Counted from the first letter of the stretch, positions 24,933 to 34,085 are shown. The stretch is 43,387 nucleotides of DNA from Candidatus Obscuribacter sp. (GCA_021772095.1 JADYXR010000256.1:1-43387); one strand, 5' to 3'. Translations and numbers: made by a program. The notes: generated by a model not told the origin, from the sequence alone.

Positions 24933-25876
24933 GAATACTAGTTACGGGCGGCGCAGGTTTCATCGGCTCACATTTGGTCGATCGCCTGATGACTGATGGC
25001 CACTACGTGATCGCAATGGATAATTTGATCACCGGCAAGTTCGAAAACATTCAAGCGCACACTTCGAGTACGCGTTTCGAATTCATTCACCACAACGTTT
25101 CAAACTTTATACACGTTGCAGGCGATATCGATTTCGTGGTGCACCTCGCTTCTCCGGCATCACCAGTGGATTACCTCGAGCTGCCGATTCAAACTCTCAA
25201 AGTCAATTCGCTCGGAACACACAACACTCTTGGATTAGCTACCGTAAAAAATGCGAAGTATTTGCTCGCCAGTACTTCGGAAGTTTACGGCGATCCAGAA
25301 GTGCATCCGCAGCCTGAGACGTATTGGGGCAATGTCAATCCAATCGGACCGCGTGGTGTTTACGATGAATCAAAACGATTCGCCGAAGCATTGACCATGG
25401 CATATCACAAAATGCATGGACTCGATACGCGCATCATTCGCATCTTCAATTGCTACGGACCGCGTCTGCGCCTCGATGATGGACGAGTTATTTCAAACTT
25501 CATTCGTCAATCTCTAGAAGGCGAACCACTCACCGTATATGGTGAAGGTAATCAAACTCGCAGCTTCCAGTACGTATCTGATCTGGTCGATGGCATTGTG
25601 AAAACAATGAATTCCGATCACCATTTGCCAATCAACCTAGGTAATCCGCAAGAGAAAACTGTCGACGAAATTGCAAAACTGATCAAACAGTTGACCGGTA
25701 CTCGCAGCGAGATCGTTTTCAAAGAACTGCCGGTAGACGATCCTCGCAGACGCCTTCCTGACATCACGAAAGCCAAGGAATTGCTTGGTTGGACTCCGAA
25801 AACCGAACTGGTTGATGGTTTGAAACAAACGATCGCCTGGTTTGAAACGCAAGTTCCGAAAGTCGGCGTCAAATAA
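24929..25876 (+). CDS. UDP-glucuronate decarboxylase (UDP-xylose synthase type)
   Basis: A 315-residue short-chain dehydrogenase/reductase-fold enzyme that would turn UDP-glucuronate into UDP-xylose (or the 4-keto intermediate). The nucleotide loop is TGGAGFIGSHL (6-16). LASPASPVDYLELPIQTLK is the UXS-type signature, and the catalytic residues are Ser115-117 and the Tyr145/Lys149 pair in YDESK. The Arg/Asp-containing PDITKAKELLGWTPK block is also typical. A TTG at 24929 overlaps the ugd stop. With ugd it forms a two-step route from UDP-glucose to UDP-xylose, for capsule or surface glycan. Confidence 0.92.
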   Translation: MRILVTGGAGFIGSHLVDRLMTDGHYVIAMDNLITGKFENIQAHTSSTRFEFIHHNVSNFIHVAGDIDFVVHLASPASPVDYLELPIQTLKVNSLGTHNTLGLATVKNAKYLLASTSEVYGDPEVHPQPETYWGNVNPIGPRGVYDESKRFAEALTMAYHKMHGLDTRIIRIFNCYGPRLRLDDGRVISNFIRQSLEGEPLTVYGEGNQTRSFQYVSDLVDGIVKTMNSDHHLPINLGNPQEKTVDEIAKLIKQLTGTRSEIVFKELPVDDPRRRLPDITKAKELLGWTPKTELVDGLKQTIAWFETQVPKVGVK

Positions 25877-25956
25877 GAGTTTCGGTCAATATTAGAACCG
25901 TTAAGCGCTGTCTGAGACAAACGGATTTTTCGCGCGAAGTTTTGCATAATTAAGAC

Positions 25957-27123
25957 ATGACGAACGGTATGAATCACGACGATGAATCAGACGAACGACA
26001 CGCCAAAGCGCCGAGCGTTGGTAATGTTGGATTTGTAGTAGACGGCATCGACTTGAGAAGCGTCACTCCGGATGATATCCAAATTGTGTTCGATGACGAC
26101 GAAAATGTCGACGGCTTGCTCAATTTCGATAACGCATCTCACCGTGATGATCAACCAGAGGACTTTGAAGCGTCGCAATATAGATTGTCCGATTCGCGAG
26201 GCTCGATCAAATCGAAACTGCCACCGCTATGGCCGGAAGATCTGATGCCGCCCAACATTCACAGTGGTGGCAAGCCGAGTTCCGCCGACCTCGATAGTGA
26301 AAGCTCCACTTACCAGCATCGGCTGATGAAAGAGTATAAAGCGCGCGCGGCGCAAGGACGTTTTCGAATTACCGGAAATGGATCGATGTACTTTCCGCAA
26401 ATGAGCTTTTCTAGTGGTGTTAAATATAGTGGCACCGTAACTCTCAGTCAGATTTCCATGATTATCGTACTCGGTGCAAGAAACGAGGCGCTGCGGGTTC
26501 AATCCAAACAGATTGGCTGTGAACATCTATTGATTGGCTTGATCGAAAACCATGGGTTTGCCGCCGGGCAATTATTGTTGGGGCTGCATTTAAACGGTAT
26601 CGGCCGTCCGTGGGCACTGGGCGATCTACTCGCTCAAGCCAAACGATCACTTAAAACTCATTCTAAGGATATCGGTAAGTCTGTCGCCGAGCGGCACGCC
26701 AAGGGACCTGGTAAGTGGTCTGATTCTGTTGATGAAAGCCGCGATCCGACGCGCACCGTGCGCGGTGCCGCGCTTGATATGGGTTTCACTACTGAAGCGG
26801 AGCAAGTTTTAATCGAGTCAATGCAAGTTGCTGCGCAAGCTGGTTACCCTCAAGTATCTACAAAGCACATCCTCACTGCTTTGCTGCGTGCCGGCGATCC
26901 TGTTGTCACGGCGATGTTACGGGAACTTTCCATATCAGAAAGCGAAGTGCGCGATGCGTTGAAAGCGTGTCCTGAAATCGATGACTCTCGCGAGTTTGTT
27001 GGTTATTTTCTGAGCTCGATTGTGCACAGCATTATTCGATTCCGTCTGTTCCGCGGACCTGCGCGTAAGTATGCGCCGTACTCGACGAAGAAAACAAAAC
27101 CAGGCAAAAAGAAAAAAACTTAG
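25957..27123 (+). CDS. Clp N-terminal-repeat protein lacking an AAA+ domain
   Basis: A 388-residue protein. The first 150 residues are acidic and disordered. Two Clp N-repeats follow at about 163-230 (IGCEHLLIGLIENHG) and 280-337 (VSTKHILTALLRAGDPVV). A basic C-terminal tail ends in KKTKPGKKKKT. Walker A and B motifs are absent, so it is not a Clp ATPase. In ClpA/ClpC the N-repeats bind adaptors and substrates, so a regulator that competes for adaptors is a reasonable inference. The ATG at 25957 lacks a ribosome site, but CATAAT at 25945-25950 would place transcription initiation at or very near the ATG, so the mRNA may be leaderless. Confidence 0.82.
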   Translation: MTNGMNHDDESDERHAKAPSVGNVGFVVDGIDLRSVTPDDIQIVFDDDENVDGLLNFDNASHRDDQPEDFEASQYRLSDSRGSIKSKLPPLWPEDLMPPNIHSGGKPSSADLDSESSTYQHRLMKEYKARAAQGRFRITGNGSMYFPQMSFSSGVKYSGTVTLSQISMIIVLGARNEALRVQSKQIGCEHLLIGLIENHGFAAGQLLLGLHLNGIGRPWALGDLLAQAKRSLKTHSKDIGKSVAERHAKGPGKWSDSVDESRDPTRTVRGAALDMGFTTEAEQVLIESMQVAAQAGYPQVSTKHILTALLRAGDPVVTAMLRELSISESEVRDALKACPEIDDSREFVGYFLSSIVHSIIRFRLFRGPARKYAPYSTKKTKPGKKKKT

Positions 27124-27182
27124 AGCCAGGCGCTCCGGTTTAAAACCACACGCTACCAAGCAGAACTGCCCGAATGTCCGTT

Positions 27183-27266
27183 TAGCAAGGTGGAATTTGA
27201 CTATGAGTTCTGACAAGGTGGCGTTGTCTACGCGGTCTTAGCGAGGTGCGATTTACTAGGCGGTCA
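27183..27266. repeat. Three degenerate 28-bp units spanning a stop codon
   Basis: Units start at 27183, 27211 and 27239, each beginning T[AG][AG]C[AG]AGGTG. Pairwise identity is about half to two thirds. The third unit contains the TAG stop of the 751-residue gene (minus strand). The other two keep a TAG at the same offset. They fill most of the gap between convergent genes. Confidence 0.5.
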
Positions 27267-29511
27267 TCAGTCGGTCGCGCACGAATTCTTCAGGGCTGAA
27301 GCTCGTCGAAGACAGCGTACCAATTCGATTAATGTCGCTCAGGCGAGTGGTATCAGAGACGCCCTGGTTCATCGCGTAGGTTTGAGTTTTTTCCGAACGA
27401 GATGCTTGAGTGAAAGCGGTCCTGGCGACACTGAGCGAATTATTGATTGGAATAGCTGCCATCAAATCATTGCCGACGGCTCCTAGCGCGGCGTTGCCCA
27501 TGCCGAATGCTTCAACTGCAATCTGTTTTGCGATATGCATGTTGCCAGGATTGTGGGACAACGAAAGTGATCGGCTTCCCAGATCTCGAATCTCGCCGGA
27601 AATACTGCTGGCGAGTTGTTGATTTTCTTTGGTTTCGACACAGTCTTCGCAATCTTCACCATCCTCGAAATACTCTTCAGCAGGGCCGCCGATGAACTCG
27701 CCATCAGCATCCGTGACATTGCCCTCGGGATCCATGTGGGTTCCGGTTTCAAGATCAGTCAAGCCGGTTTTGTCGACTTTCATGTCTTCGGTGTTCAAAC
27801 CTTTGTCACGATCGAAGTTGAAGATCGTCTTGCCATCAAGGTTTTTGATACCGATGTTGTCGCCTTTGATTTCGGTTTTTTCACCGAGCGAATTGATTGT
27901 CGTCACCGGCTTGCCGGTGTCGGCAGGCACTTCCGTTGAGGAGACTTGCTTTCCGGTGACAGGATCGACACGAGTGATGCTGGCGTTATCGCCATCGGTA
28001 CGCAATTTTACTCCGTCGACGGCTTCATCACTGTCGCCGTGCGCGCGTCTTCCGACACGACGAGCAAGGTCTTCGAGTTCCTTGACTCGTTCAGCGTGCG
28101 ATGGGTCATCGTTACTAGCCGCATCGTCAGGCGCTTTCCACTGTCCGTTACTGTCGACAAGACCGAGCTGGTCTCTTTCGTTGAGACGATATTCTTGACC
28201 GTTCTGGAAAATCTGCGCGCGGCGGGCGTCGATATCAGTCAACGAATTGGTGTCTTTATTGTGGACTTGCATCAACAGGCGTTGCGTATTGTCGCCGCCG
28301 TCGGTGACGCGAAGGGCGGCCGCGCCGCTATCGCCGAGTTCTTTTTTGATCGCTTCCAGGCGCTCATGAGAGAGCGGTCCTTTCAAATCTCCGGCCGCAT
28401 CGACGCTTGTTTTGTTGCCTTGAGCGTCATAGTTATAGTTGTAGAAAACGCCGTCGGCAATTTTCTGTTGTACTTTGCCGTCTTTGGTTCTCTCGAGACT
28501 ATCGAGTTGATACTTTCCGTCTTTGCCTTCAGAGAGTTTGAAATCGAGACTGGAACCGTCTTTCAAAGCCAGTTCATACGAACCGTCCGGCTTCTGATGA
28601 CCGACTACTTTATCGCCTTTTTTCAGGAAGGTGTCGCCTTCAGGTGTACGCATAACCGAAACCGTAGTGCCGCCGATTTCAGTGGTGCCGGTTTCGACAG
28701 CGTTCTCGGGTAATCTCAGACCTTCTCCTGTGCTGTCTTTCGCCTCGGTCAGGTCGAAGTCGAAGTTGCGCATCGCGTCGCGTTGTTGTTGGTTGAACTC
28801 TCTATTCGAGACGTTGTTGAGACCGGCGAGTTCGTCAGGGGCCTTGCCGAACACATCGGAACTGTTGAACATCCACTCGGAAGTGCTGTCGAACATATCC
28901 ATGACGTCGCCCATCGCTTCAGAAACGGGTTCGGCGACGTACTTATTAAAGGAATCGGCTGCCCAGTTACCAAAATCACTGAGTGCATCGCCGATGCTCG
29001 AGGTGCCGTCCGGATTGTCGGTGTCGGCTGGATTGTCGGTCGTTTTCTTCTTCGCTTCCTCGGCTTTGGCTTCTTGCGTTAAAGCGTCAGTCTGACCGCC
29101 TGGAGCCTGGTCGTCAGAACCATCAGCTGAGTCGAACATCTCGACATTACCGAACTTCGCCGCCAGTTCCGGGGAGATTCTACCAGAAGCAACCATTTTG
29201 GCTACGGCGCTGACTGACTCAGCTGCCGAGCGCAGGGTTTCTTGAACTTCACGGCGCATCTGCTCGGCGGTGGACTCTGGAGTCGCGGTGCCACTGTCGC
29301 TGCCGTCATTGACCGCTGCAGTGCTGCTTTCCGGCGTGTTGGTTGAAGCGTCCTTCTCTCGAGAACCGCTGCTGCTGGTACTCGTTGCGGCATTCTCTTG
29401 TAATATCTTTGCTGACGCTTCGGCTGAAGACTGTTGCAACGCGGCGCTTTCGCTAGAACCAGTATTCTGGTCCTGCGCATCAGGCTTCGCGTTTTTGTTC
29501 TCAGCGACCAT
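27256..29511 (-). CDS. Large acidic repeat-containing protein of unknown function
   Basis: A 751-residue protein with no signal peptide or clear membrane helix. Residues 1-220 are a low-complexity acidic Ser/Thr/Ala/Asp region. The middle has short beta-type motifs such as NYDAQGNKTSVDAAGD, KKGDKVVGHQKPDGSYELALKDG and LDGKTIFNFDRD, resembling YD/RHS-like strands but too irregular to name. A CEDC motif lies in the acidic stretch at about 630, followed by a helical C-terminus. GGGAG lies six bases before the ATG at 29511. It shares style with the 1058-residue protein at 36154-39330 (DxxG-rich strands). It may be a surface or exported effector-like protein; function unknown. Confidence 0.75.
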   Translation of the reverse strand: MVAENKNAKPDAQDQNTGSSESAALQQSSAEASAKILQENAATSTSSSGSREKDASTNTPESSTAAVNDGSDSGTATPESTAEQMRREVQETLRSAAESVSAVAKMVASGRISPELAAKFGNVEMFDSADGSDDQAPGGQTDALTQEAKAEEAKKKTTDNPADTDNPDGTSSIGDALSDFGNWAADSFNKYVAEPVSEAMGDVMDMFDSTSEWMFNSSDVFGKAPDELAGLNNVSNREFNQQQRDAMRNFDFDLTEAKDSTGEGLRLPENAVETGTTEIGGTTVSVMRTPEGDTFLKKGDKVVGHQKPDGSYELALKDGSSLDFKLSEGKDGKYQLDSLERTKDGKVQQKIADGVFYNYNYDAQGNKTSVDAAGDLKGPLSHERLEAIKKELGDSGAAALRVTDGGDNTQRLLMQVHNKDTNSLTDIDARRAQIFQNGQEYRLNERDQLGLVDSNGQWKAPDDAASNDDPSHAERVKELEDLARRVGRRAHGDSDEAVDGVKLRTDGDNASITRVDPVTGKQVSSTEVPADTGKPVTTINSLGEKTEIKGDNIGIKNLDGKTIFNFDRDKGLNTEDMKVDKTGLTDLETGTHMDPEGNVTDADGEFIGGPAEEYFEDGEDCEDCVETKENQQLASSISGEIRDLGSRSLSLSHNPGNMHIAKQIAVEAFGMGNAALGAVGNDLMAAIPINNSLSVARTAFTQASRSEKTQTYAMNQGVSDTTRLSDINRIGTLSSTSFSPEEFVRDRLMTA

Positions 29512-29645
29512 CGAAACTCCCGGCGAATGGATTCGCGCAGACTTCCAAATTTTGATGTCAAGCGTAGTAAGAACCGGAGGATAACACCGCGATTGTGACC
29601 TTTGTGTTCCCTATCCGTGTCCTATTAGATTATTAGGAGCTTTGT

Positions 29646-31016
29646 TTAGATTTCTTCGAGCATCTTACCCCTGGTTTCTTCACCAAGGATAAACACCATA
29701 AATGCTGCCGAAACCAGGGCGCCTGCCGCCATGGCAAACACTCCCTGCTGCCCGTGGACCGGCAAAATCACGCCGATCAGAAACGGACCGAGCAACGCGC
29801 CCAGTCGCCCGATCGAACTGGCGAAGCCCGAACCGGTTGCGCGGGCATAGGTCGGGTAGAGTTCCGGAGTGTAGGCGTAGAGAACCGACCACATTCCAAA
29901 CAAGAAAAATTGCATGATCAAACCAAACGTGATCATTATTGTGGTATCAGTGGCGGTGCCATAAAAATATGCGCTCACGGCGCTGCACAAGAGAGTGCAA
30001 ATCATCGTCGGCTTGCGCCCCCAGCTCTCTACGAGCCAGGCTGCAGTGAAGAACCCCGGCACTCCTGCTAGCGACATCTTGATGATAAACTCGGTCGATT
30101 TTGCAAAATCAATTCCTTTTGCTTCCAGTAACGCGCCGAGCCAGGTCGTCAATCCATAGTAGCCGAGCAGCGCGAAAAACCAGAGCGACCAGAGCATGAT
30201 CGTCCGCTTCAGGTAAGGCTTTTTGAATATTATTCCAGCTGCAAAACCAGTTCTAATTCCACCGGGTTGGCACGACCCGGAAGGCGTCGCAAATAAAATT
30301 TTGTCTTCGGCGAGTAGTTTTTCTTGATCGCTTGTGGAAAGAGATTTTTTTACGTTGTCTTCGATCTGAGTCATCACTTGCTCGGCTCTTTGCGCTTGAC
30401 CAGAGTCAGCCAACCATCGCGGAGATTCAGGCACCATGCGCCTTATGACAAGCACAAAAAGTGCGGGAATCGCTTCGGCTATAAACGCACCACGCCAACC
30501 CCAGGTTGGAACAACAAACATGGCGAGTAGACCGGCGGCGATAAATCCAATCGGCCACATGCCTTCCAGCAATGCGACATAACGTCCGCGCACTCGCGCC
30601 GGCACAAACTCGCATATCATCGATTGCCCGACTGGCAGTTCCATAGCCAATCCGACGCCGAGCAGGATACGCAACAGCATTAAGATTTCGAGGTTTGGAG
30701 CAAACGCGCAACCAAGCGATGCCAATCCCCAGATAACTATGCTGGCACGAAAGACGATCACTCGACCATATTTGTCAGCGAGAAGACCTGCACTGGCTGC
30801 GCCGACAAACATGCCAATAAAACTCATGCTGCCGAGAGCCCCAGCCTGAGTCGCATTCAATGAAAACTCTGCGGCGATGTGAGACAAAACAAACGTCATC
30901 ATCGCAACGTCCAGGCAATCGAAAAACCACGCGCTCGCGATCACAGCGAAGATCAGGCGTTGATACTTAGTAATCGGAAGACGTTCGAGTCTTTGGGCAA
31001 TCGTGATGGTGCTCAT
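29646..31016 (-). CDS. MFS transporter (sugar/organic acid proton symporter type)
   Basis: A 456-residue, 12-helix major facilitator superfamily permease. The cytoplasmic loop 2-3 signature is GLLADKYGRVIVFR. PESPRWLADSGQ after helix 6 is characteristic of the sugar-porter / aromatic-acid symporter branch, and there is a long central loop. The C-terminal half has TPELYPTYARATGSG, another family mark. The substrate cannot be told. The ATG at 31016 starts right before MSTITIAQRLERLP. A longer frame to 31169 would run almost up to the divergent VWA gene at 31191 and has no better ribosome site. It is divergent from the VWA gene. Confidence 0.9.
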   Translation of the reverse strand: MSTITIAQRLERLPITKYQRLIFAVIASAWFFDCLDVAMMTFVLSHIAAEFSLNATQAGALGSMSFIGMFVGAASAGLLADKYGRVIVFRASIVIWGLASLGCAFAPNLEILMLLRILLGVGLAMELPVGQSMICEFVPARVRGRYVALLEGMWPIGFIAAGLLAMFVVPTWGWRGAFIAEAIPALFVLVIRRMVPESPRWLADSGQAQRAEQVMTQIEDNVKKSLSTSDQEKLLAEDKILFATPSGSCQPGGIRTGFAAGIIFKKPYLKRTIMLWSLWFFALLGYYGLTTWLGALLEAKGIDFAKSTEFIIKMSLAGVPGFFTAAWLVESWGRKPTMICTLLCSAVSAYFYGTATDTTIMITFGLIMQFFLFGMWSVLYAYTPELYPTYARATGSGFASSIGRLGALLGPFLIGVILPVHGQQGVFAMAAGALVSAAFMVFILGEETRGKMLEEI

Positions 31017-31190
31017 AGATTGCGATTTTACGGACTTCAGCGGGGGTACGTCTGATGCAAATCTAATCCGGAGAAGTCCTAGGGGTTTTCCCAGGGTAGC
31101 TTCAGGCTTACGGTTGCCGTATTTCTCCTCCGGTTTCGGTAGTCTGAATGCATGGTCAGCGATTGGCAAATTTTGGCAAAGGGGAAAGTC

Positions 31191-32204
31191 ATGAAAGCGA
31201 GAACGTTAGGGTTATTGGCGGTTGGAACATTGCTGTTATCCACGAGTGCCGGAATGAAATTAGCTGCAAAAGATCTCGATCCCACGCCAGAACCGAACGG
31301 TACGATTCTCGAGCAGAAAAAAACACGACCACATATGGATCTGGCTTTTTGCATCGATACAACAGGTTCGATGCAAGGCGAAATCAATATGGTCAAAGTC
31401 AAAGTAAAAGACCTGGTGGCAAAACTGAGCACGGGAAAACCCGCACCAATAGTCAGAGTTGGTCTAGTGGCATTTCGCGATCGCGGTGATGCGTATGTCA
31501 CTAAAGTTTATCCGTTCACTGATGACATTGATAAATTCGTCAAAGATATTTCGGACCTTAAAGCTGATGGTGGCGGGGATGGACCGGAGTCAGTCAATGA
31601 AGCGTTGCACGTTTCCGTTGACAGTTTATCCTGGGATACTTCAAACAAAACAGCAAAACTTTTGTTCTTGATCGGTGATGCTGGTCCTCACGTTTACTCC
31701 GACGATTACAAATGGGAAGACGAAAGTAGAAAAGCAATCGCCAAAGGAATTCAGATAAACACACTTGCCTGCGACGGTCTGCAAACGGCTAATGATGGTG
31801 GTCTCGACGTATTCCAAAAGATTGCGAAATTGACCGACGGGCAATTCGAAAACCTGGCTTATCGACAAATTGTTAGAGATGCGTCGGGCAAAGAAACCAC
31901 AGTGATCAGCTCCGGTGGTGAATCCTTTGCTGTCGCCGAAGGCGCAAGAGCCGAATGGAAACGGGGTGCCAAAGTGCTCTCCAGTGTAGGTAAAGCAAAA
32001 CCGATGATGTACGCCGCAGCTGGCGAACGTACGCGTGGTTTCGCTGGTGGTGCCCCGAGTGGTGTCAGCGCTGGCATGATGAAAGCCGACTTTGCTGGTC
32101 TTGCGTCCGCTCCGGCTCTGGATCGGAAGGACAGTAATCTGGACTCGTTGATGTATGACGCTGCCGTCAAGAAAGCGCGTGAGAAATTGAACGTGGGCTA
32201 TTAG
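31191..32204 (+). CDS. Exported von Willebrand factor A domain protein
   Basis: A 337-residue protein with a signal peptide (MKARTLGLLAVGTLLLSTSAG) followed by a VWA domain. The metal-ion-dependent adhesion site reads DTTGSM (Asp56, Thr58, Ser60), a D-x-T-G-S variant of DxSxS. Further elements are VRVGLVAFRDRGD and LLFLIGDAGPH. The remaining C-terminus is Ala/Gly-rich with no recognised domain. The ATG at 31191 has AAGGGGA six bases upstream, so an upstream ATG at 31152 is disfavoured. VWA domains bind protein ligands; the extracytoplasmic partner is unknown. Confidence 0.88.
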   Translation: MKARTLGLLAVGTLLLSTSAGMKLAAKDLDPTPEPNGTILEQKKTRPHMDLAFCIDTTGSMQGEINMVKVKVKDLVAKLSTGKPAPIVRVGLVAFRDRGDAYVTKVYPFTDDIDKFVKDISDLKADGGGDGPESVNEALHVSVDSLSWDTSNKTAKLLFLIGDAGPHVYSDDYKWEDESRKAIAKGIQINTLACDGLQTANDGGLDVFQKIAKLTDGQFENLAYRQIVRDASGKETTVISSGGESFAVAEGARAEWKRGAKVLSSVGKAKPMMYAAAGERTRGFAGGAPSGVSAGMMKADFAGLASAPALDRKDSNLDSLMYDAAVKKAREKLNVGY

Positions 32205-32267
32205 ACTAAATTAGAATCGCAGATTTGGCTGACTATCAGATAATCACGGCTCAGTCAGCGTTGAGTT

Positions 32268-32290
32268 GAGGACGACCTTGTGTCGTCCTC
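32268..32290. terminator. Nine-base-pair perfect hairpin after the VWA gene
   Basis: GAGGACGAC / GTCGTCCTC with a five-base loop, 64 bases past the VWA stop. There is no U-tract, so it may end transcription with Rho or stabilise the mRNA. A second perfect stem follows at 32341-32360. Confidence 0.5.
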
Positions 32291-32340
32291 AGCCATTGGT
32301 AGTCAAAGATTCGCTACTCAAAGAATTACCAGCCGAATTC

Positions 32341-32360
32341 CGCCGGTCAATGTACCGGCG
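32341..32360. other. Seven-base-pair hairpin upstream of a membrane protein gene
   Basis: CGCCGGT / ACCGGCG with a six-base loop, 49 bases before the ATG at 32409. It could lie in the 5' leader of that gene. Confidence 0.4.
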
Positions 32361-32408
32361 CAGACGGAGTATTGACACCTGATGTAGAATAAGTCGATCG
32401 ACGTCAAC

Positions 32409-33128
32409 ATGCGGGCAAGTTTGGAAGAAGAATCGAACAAGTCAAAAGTCAAAAAAGTTCTGCCTAAATTAGTTGTGCCAGGACTGGTCTATGTCGCTCT
32501 TGTCGCGCTCATCCCGATCATCGGCTACCTGCTTGCTGTATCGTCCGCCAAACACACGGTGGTTGATAATATCGGCTTCTTTCACCTCTGGAGCACTTTC
32601 TTCTTCAAGAGCATCAGCGGTGTTTTCACCGATAGTAAGTTTCTTTTCCCAGGTCCCGGTGATTTTCTTCTTGCAGCAGTTGTTCTTCTCTACCGCAAAC
32701 GATGGCAGGTGTCCGTGGCGATCCTCGCTGCCGGAGCGCTTTTATATGTCTTCGGTCAGTTCGTCATCGACCCGATTGCAACTTTGATCTACAATTTCTC
32801 GCTCAAGAATCAGTTTGGCGTGGTGCTGGAATGCTTATGGTCTGCGCTGACCGTCTTGATTGTGATTGCAATTGCGTTTCTTCCGGCCATGTGCGCGTTT
32901 AAAGAAAAGTGCAGATTCAAAATTATTTTGCCTCTAAATATTTTCCTGTTTTGGGCTCAACCGCTTTGGATCGCGATGCTTTTCTTCGCGTTTAAAACTG
33001 CAGTCATAAAACCGACAGAAAATAAAAAACCGGACAAATCGAAAGCGATAGCCGCTGCCTCGAGTCGCCTCTGGAGCCAAAGACACGAACAAGAGTCGAA
33101 GAAGCGTAAGGGTTTCAAAAAGAAGTAA
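32409..33128 (+). CDS. Multi-pass membrane protein of unknown function
   Basis: A 239-residue protein. A charged N-terminus is followed by hydrophobic segments at about 20-44, 85-98, 101-122, 140-165 and 172-193 (four or five helices). A strongly basic C-terminal tail (QESKKRKGFKKK) presumably faces the cytoplasm. No family motif is recognised. No Shine-Dalgarno precedes the ATG at 32409. Confidence 0.7.
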   Translation: MRASLEEESNKSKVKKVLPKLVVPGLVYVALVALIPIIGYLLAVSSAKHTVVDNIGFFHLWSTFFFKSISGVFTDSKFLFPGPGDFLLAAVVLLYRKRWQVSVAILAAGALLYVFGQFVIDPIATLIYNFSLKNQFGVVLECLWSALTVLIVIAIAFLPAMCAFKEKCRFKIILPLNIFLFWAQPLWIAMLFFAFKTAVIKPTENKKPDKSKAIAAASSRLWSQRHEQESKKRKGFKKK

Positions 33129-33213
33129 GTCGGAACGTACCTTGCTGAAGTTTCAAAAGAAAGGTGCCTGAAGCAATTAAGCTCCAGGCACACGATGCCA
33201 CTATATACGGTGA

Positions 33214-33594
33214 CTACCGTTTAAACGTTGCGATGTACCATTTGTTGCCGAACGGATCGAGAACGCCCGAACTGCGCTCGCCGTAGTCCATGTCTGCCGG
33301 TTCCGTAAGCACCGTGCAGCCGGCTTCCACGGCTTTGTCATGGGTCGCGTCAATGTCTTCCACGTAGATGTGCAACGCCGCAGGAGCGGGCGGGTACTCT
33401 TCAGTCGCTTCAGACATCTCGAGAACTGCTTCCCCGATCTTCACCGCTGCATGTTTCAGTGTGCCGTCCAATTCTTCGACTTTGCGAATTGCCTGGGCGT
33501 CGAACACTGAAACTAAAAAATGCAGCAGTTTGTGTGCGTCTTTTACCGTGAGATACGGTGTTATTTCTGTGTAACCGTCGGGCTTGAAGCTCAT
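33214..33594 (-). CDS. VOC-superfamily protein (PhnB/glyoxalase-like)
   Basis: A 126-residue single-chain vicinal-oxygen-chelate protein with two beta-alpha-beta-beta-beta modules. ITPYLTVKDAHKLLHFLVSVFDAQ opens module 1. HIYVEDIDATHDKAVEAGCTVLTEPADMDYGERSSGVLDPFGNKWYIAT forms module 2, with the PhnB-like YGxRxxxxxDPFGNxW ending. The activity is not predictable. Its ATG overlaps the stop of the upstream Ser/Thr-rich protein gene by four bases (ATGA), so it is probably translated by coupling. Confidence 0.9.
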   Translation of the reverse strand: MSFKPDGYTEITPYLTVKDAHKLLHFLVSVFDAQAIRKVEELDGTLKHAAVKIGEAVLEMSEATEEYPPAPAALHIYVEDIDATHDKAVEAGCTVLTEPADMDYGERSSGVLDPFGNKWYIATFKR

Positions 33595-34085
33595 CTAACT
33601 ACCGTTTTGTTGATTACAGTTTTGTTGCCAGTACGATAATCATACCTGGTTGTTTTCCATCTTTTTGCAGGTTTTCTGTAATTACGAACGACTGCTGTTT
33701 TCTTCGATGTTACAACAGCGGCTCTGCGAGGAGGTGCCGACGTTCTCACATGTACGCCAGTGGTTTTCGTGGTCGTGTTGCGTGACATCGATTGACCGAT
33801 TGGTCCATCGCCCGAATTACTTACATTAGATGTCGAAGAAGACGACGAGTTCTGTGTGGTCGAACTTGTTGTGGAGTTACCATTGTTGGCGCCGCCGGAC
33901 CAGGTAGAATTCTGCGTAGTGGCACCGCTAGTGCTCTGTGTTTGTTGTGGACCGCCAGTTTGAGTTGATGCTGCGCTGCCTGCCATCGATTCAGCCATCA
34001 CCTGAGGCACGGCGCATAGTCCGGCTATAACTGCGGCAATCGCAAGACCGGAAACTGCTTTGCGCGAAGTTTTTGAACTGTTCAT
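33591..34085 (-). CDS. Exported Ser/Thr/Asn-rich protein with basic C-terminus
   Basis: A 164-residue protein. It has a signal peptide (KTSRKAVSGLAIAAVIAGLCAVPQVMA) followed by about 75 residues of Ser/Thr/Gly/Asn/Gln low complexity. A strongly basic tail (RKPAKRWKTTRYDYRTGNK) follows. The ATG at 34085 is chosen because GAGGGG is eight bases upstream; another ATG at 34091 is too close to that site. The five-base hairpin AGCCG-CTCA-CGGCT at 34101-34114 adjoins the ribosome site. Such composition suggests a cell-surface or wall-binding protein. No family recognised. Confidence 0.7.
   Translation of the reverse strand: MNSSKTSRKAVSGLAIAAVIAGLCAVPQVMAESMAGSAASTQTGGPQQTQSTSGATTQNSTWSGGANNGNSTTSSTTQNSSSSSTSNVSNSGDGPIGQSMSRNTTTKTTGVHVRTSAPPRRAAVVTSKKTAVVRNYRKPAKRWKTTRYDYRTGNKTVINKTVVR

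Noticed and set aside
32372..32390. Promoter TTGACA...TAGAAT upstream of the membrane protein
   Set aside because: Only seven bases separate the boxes, far below the 16-18 required.
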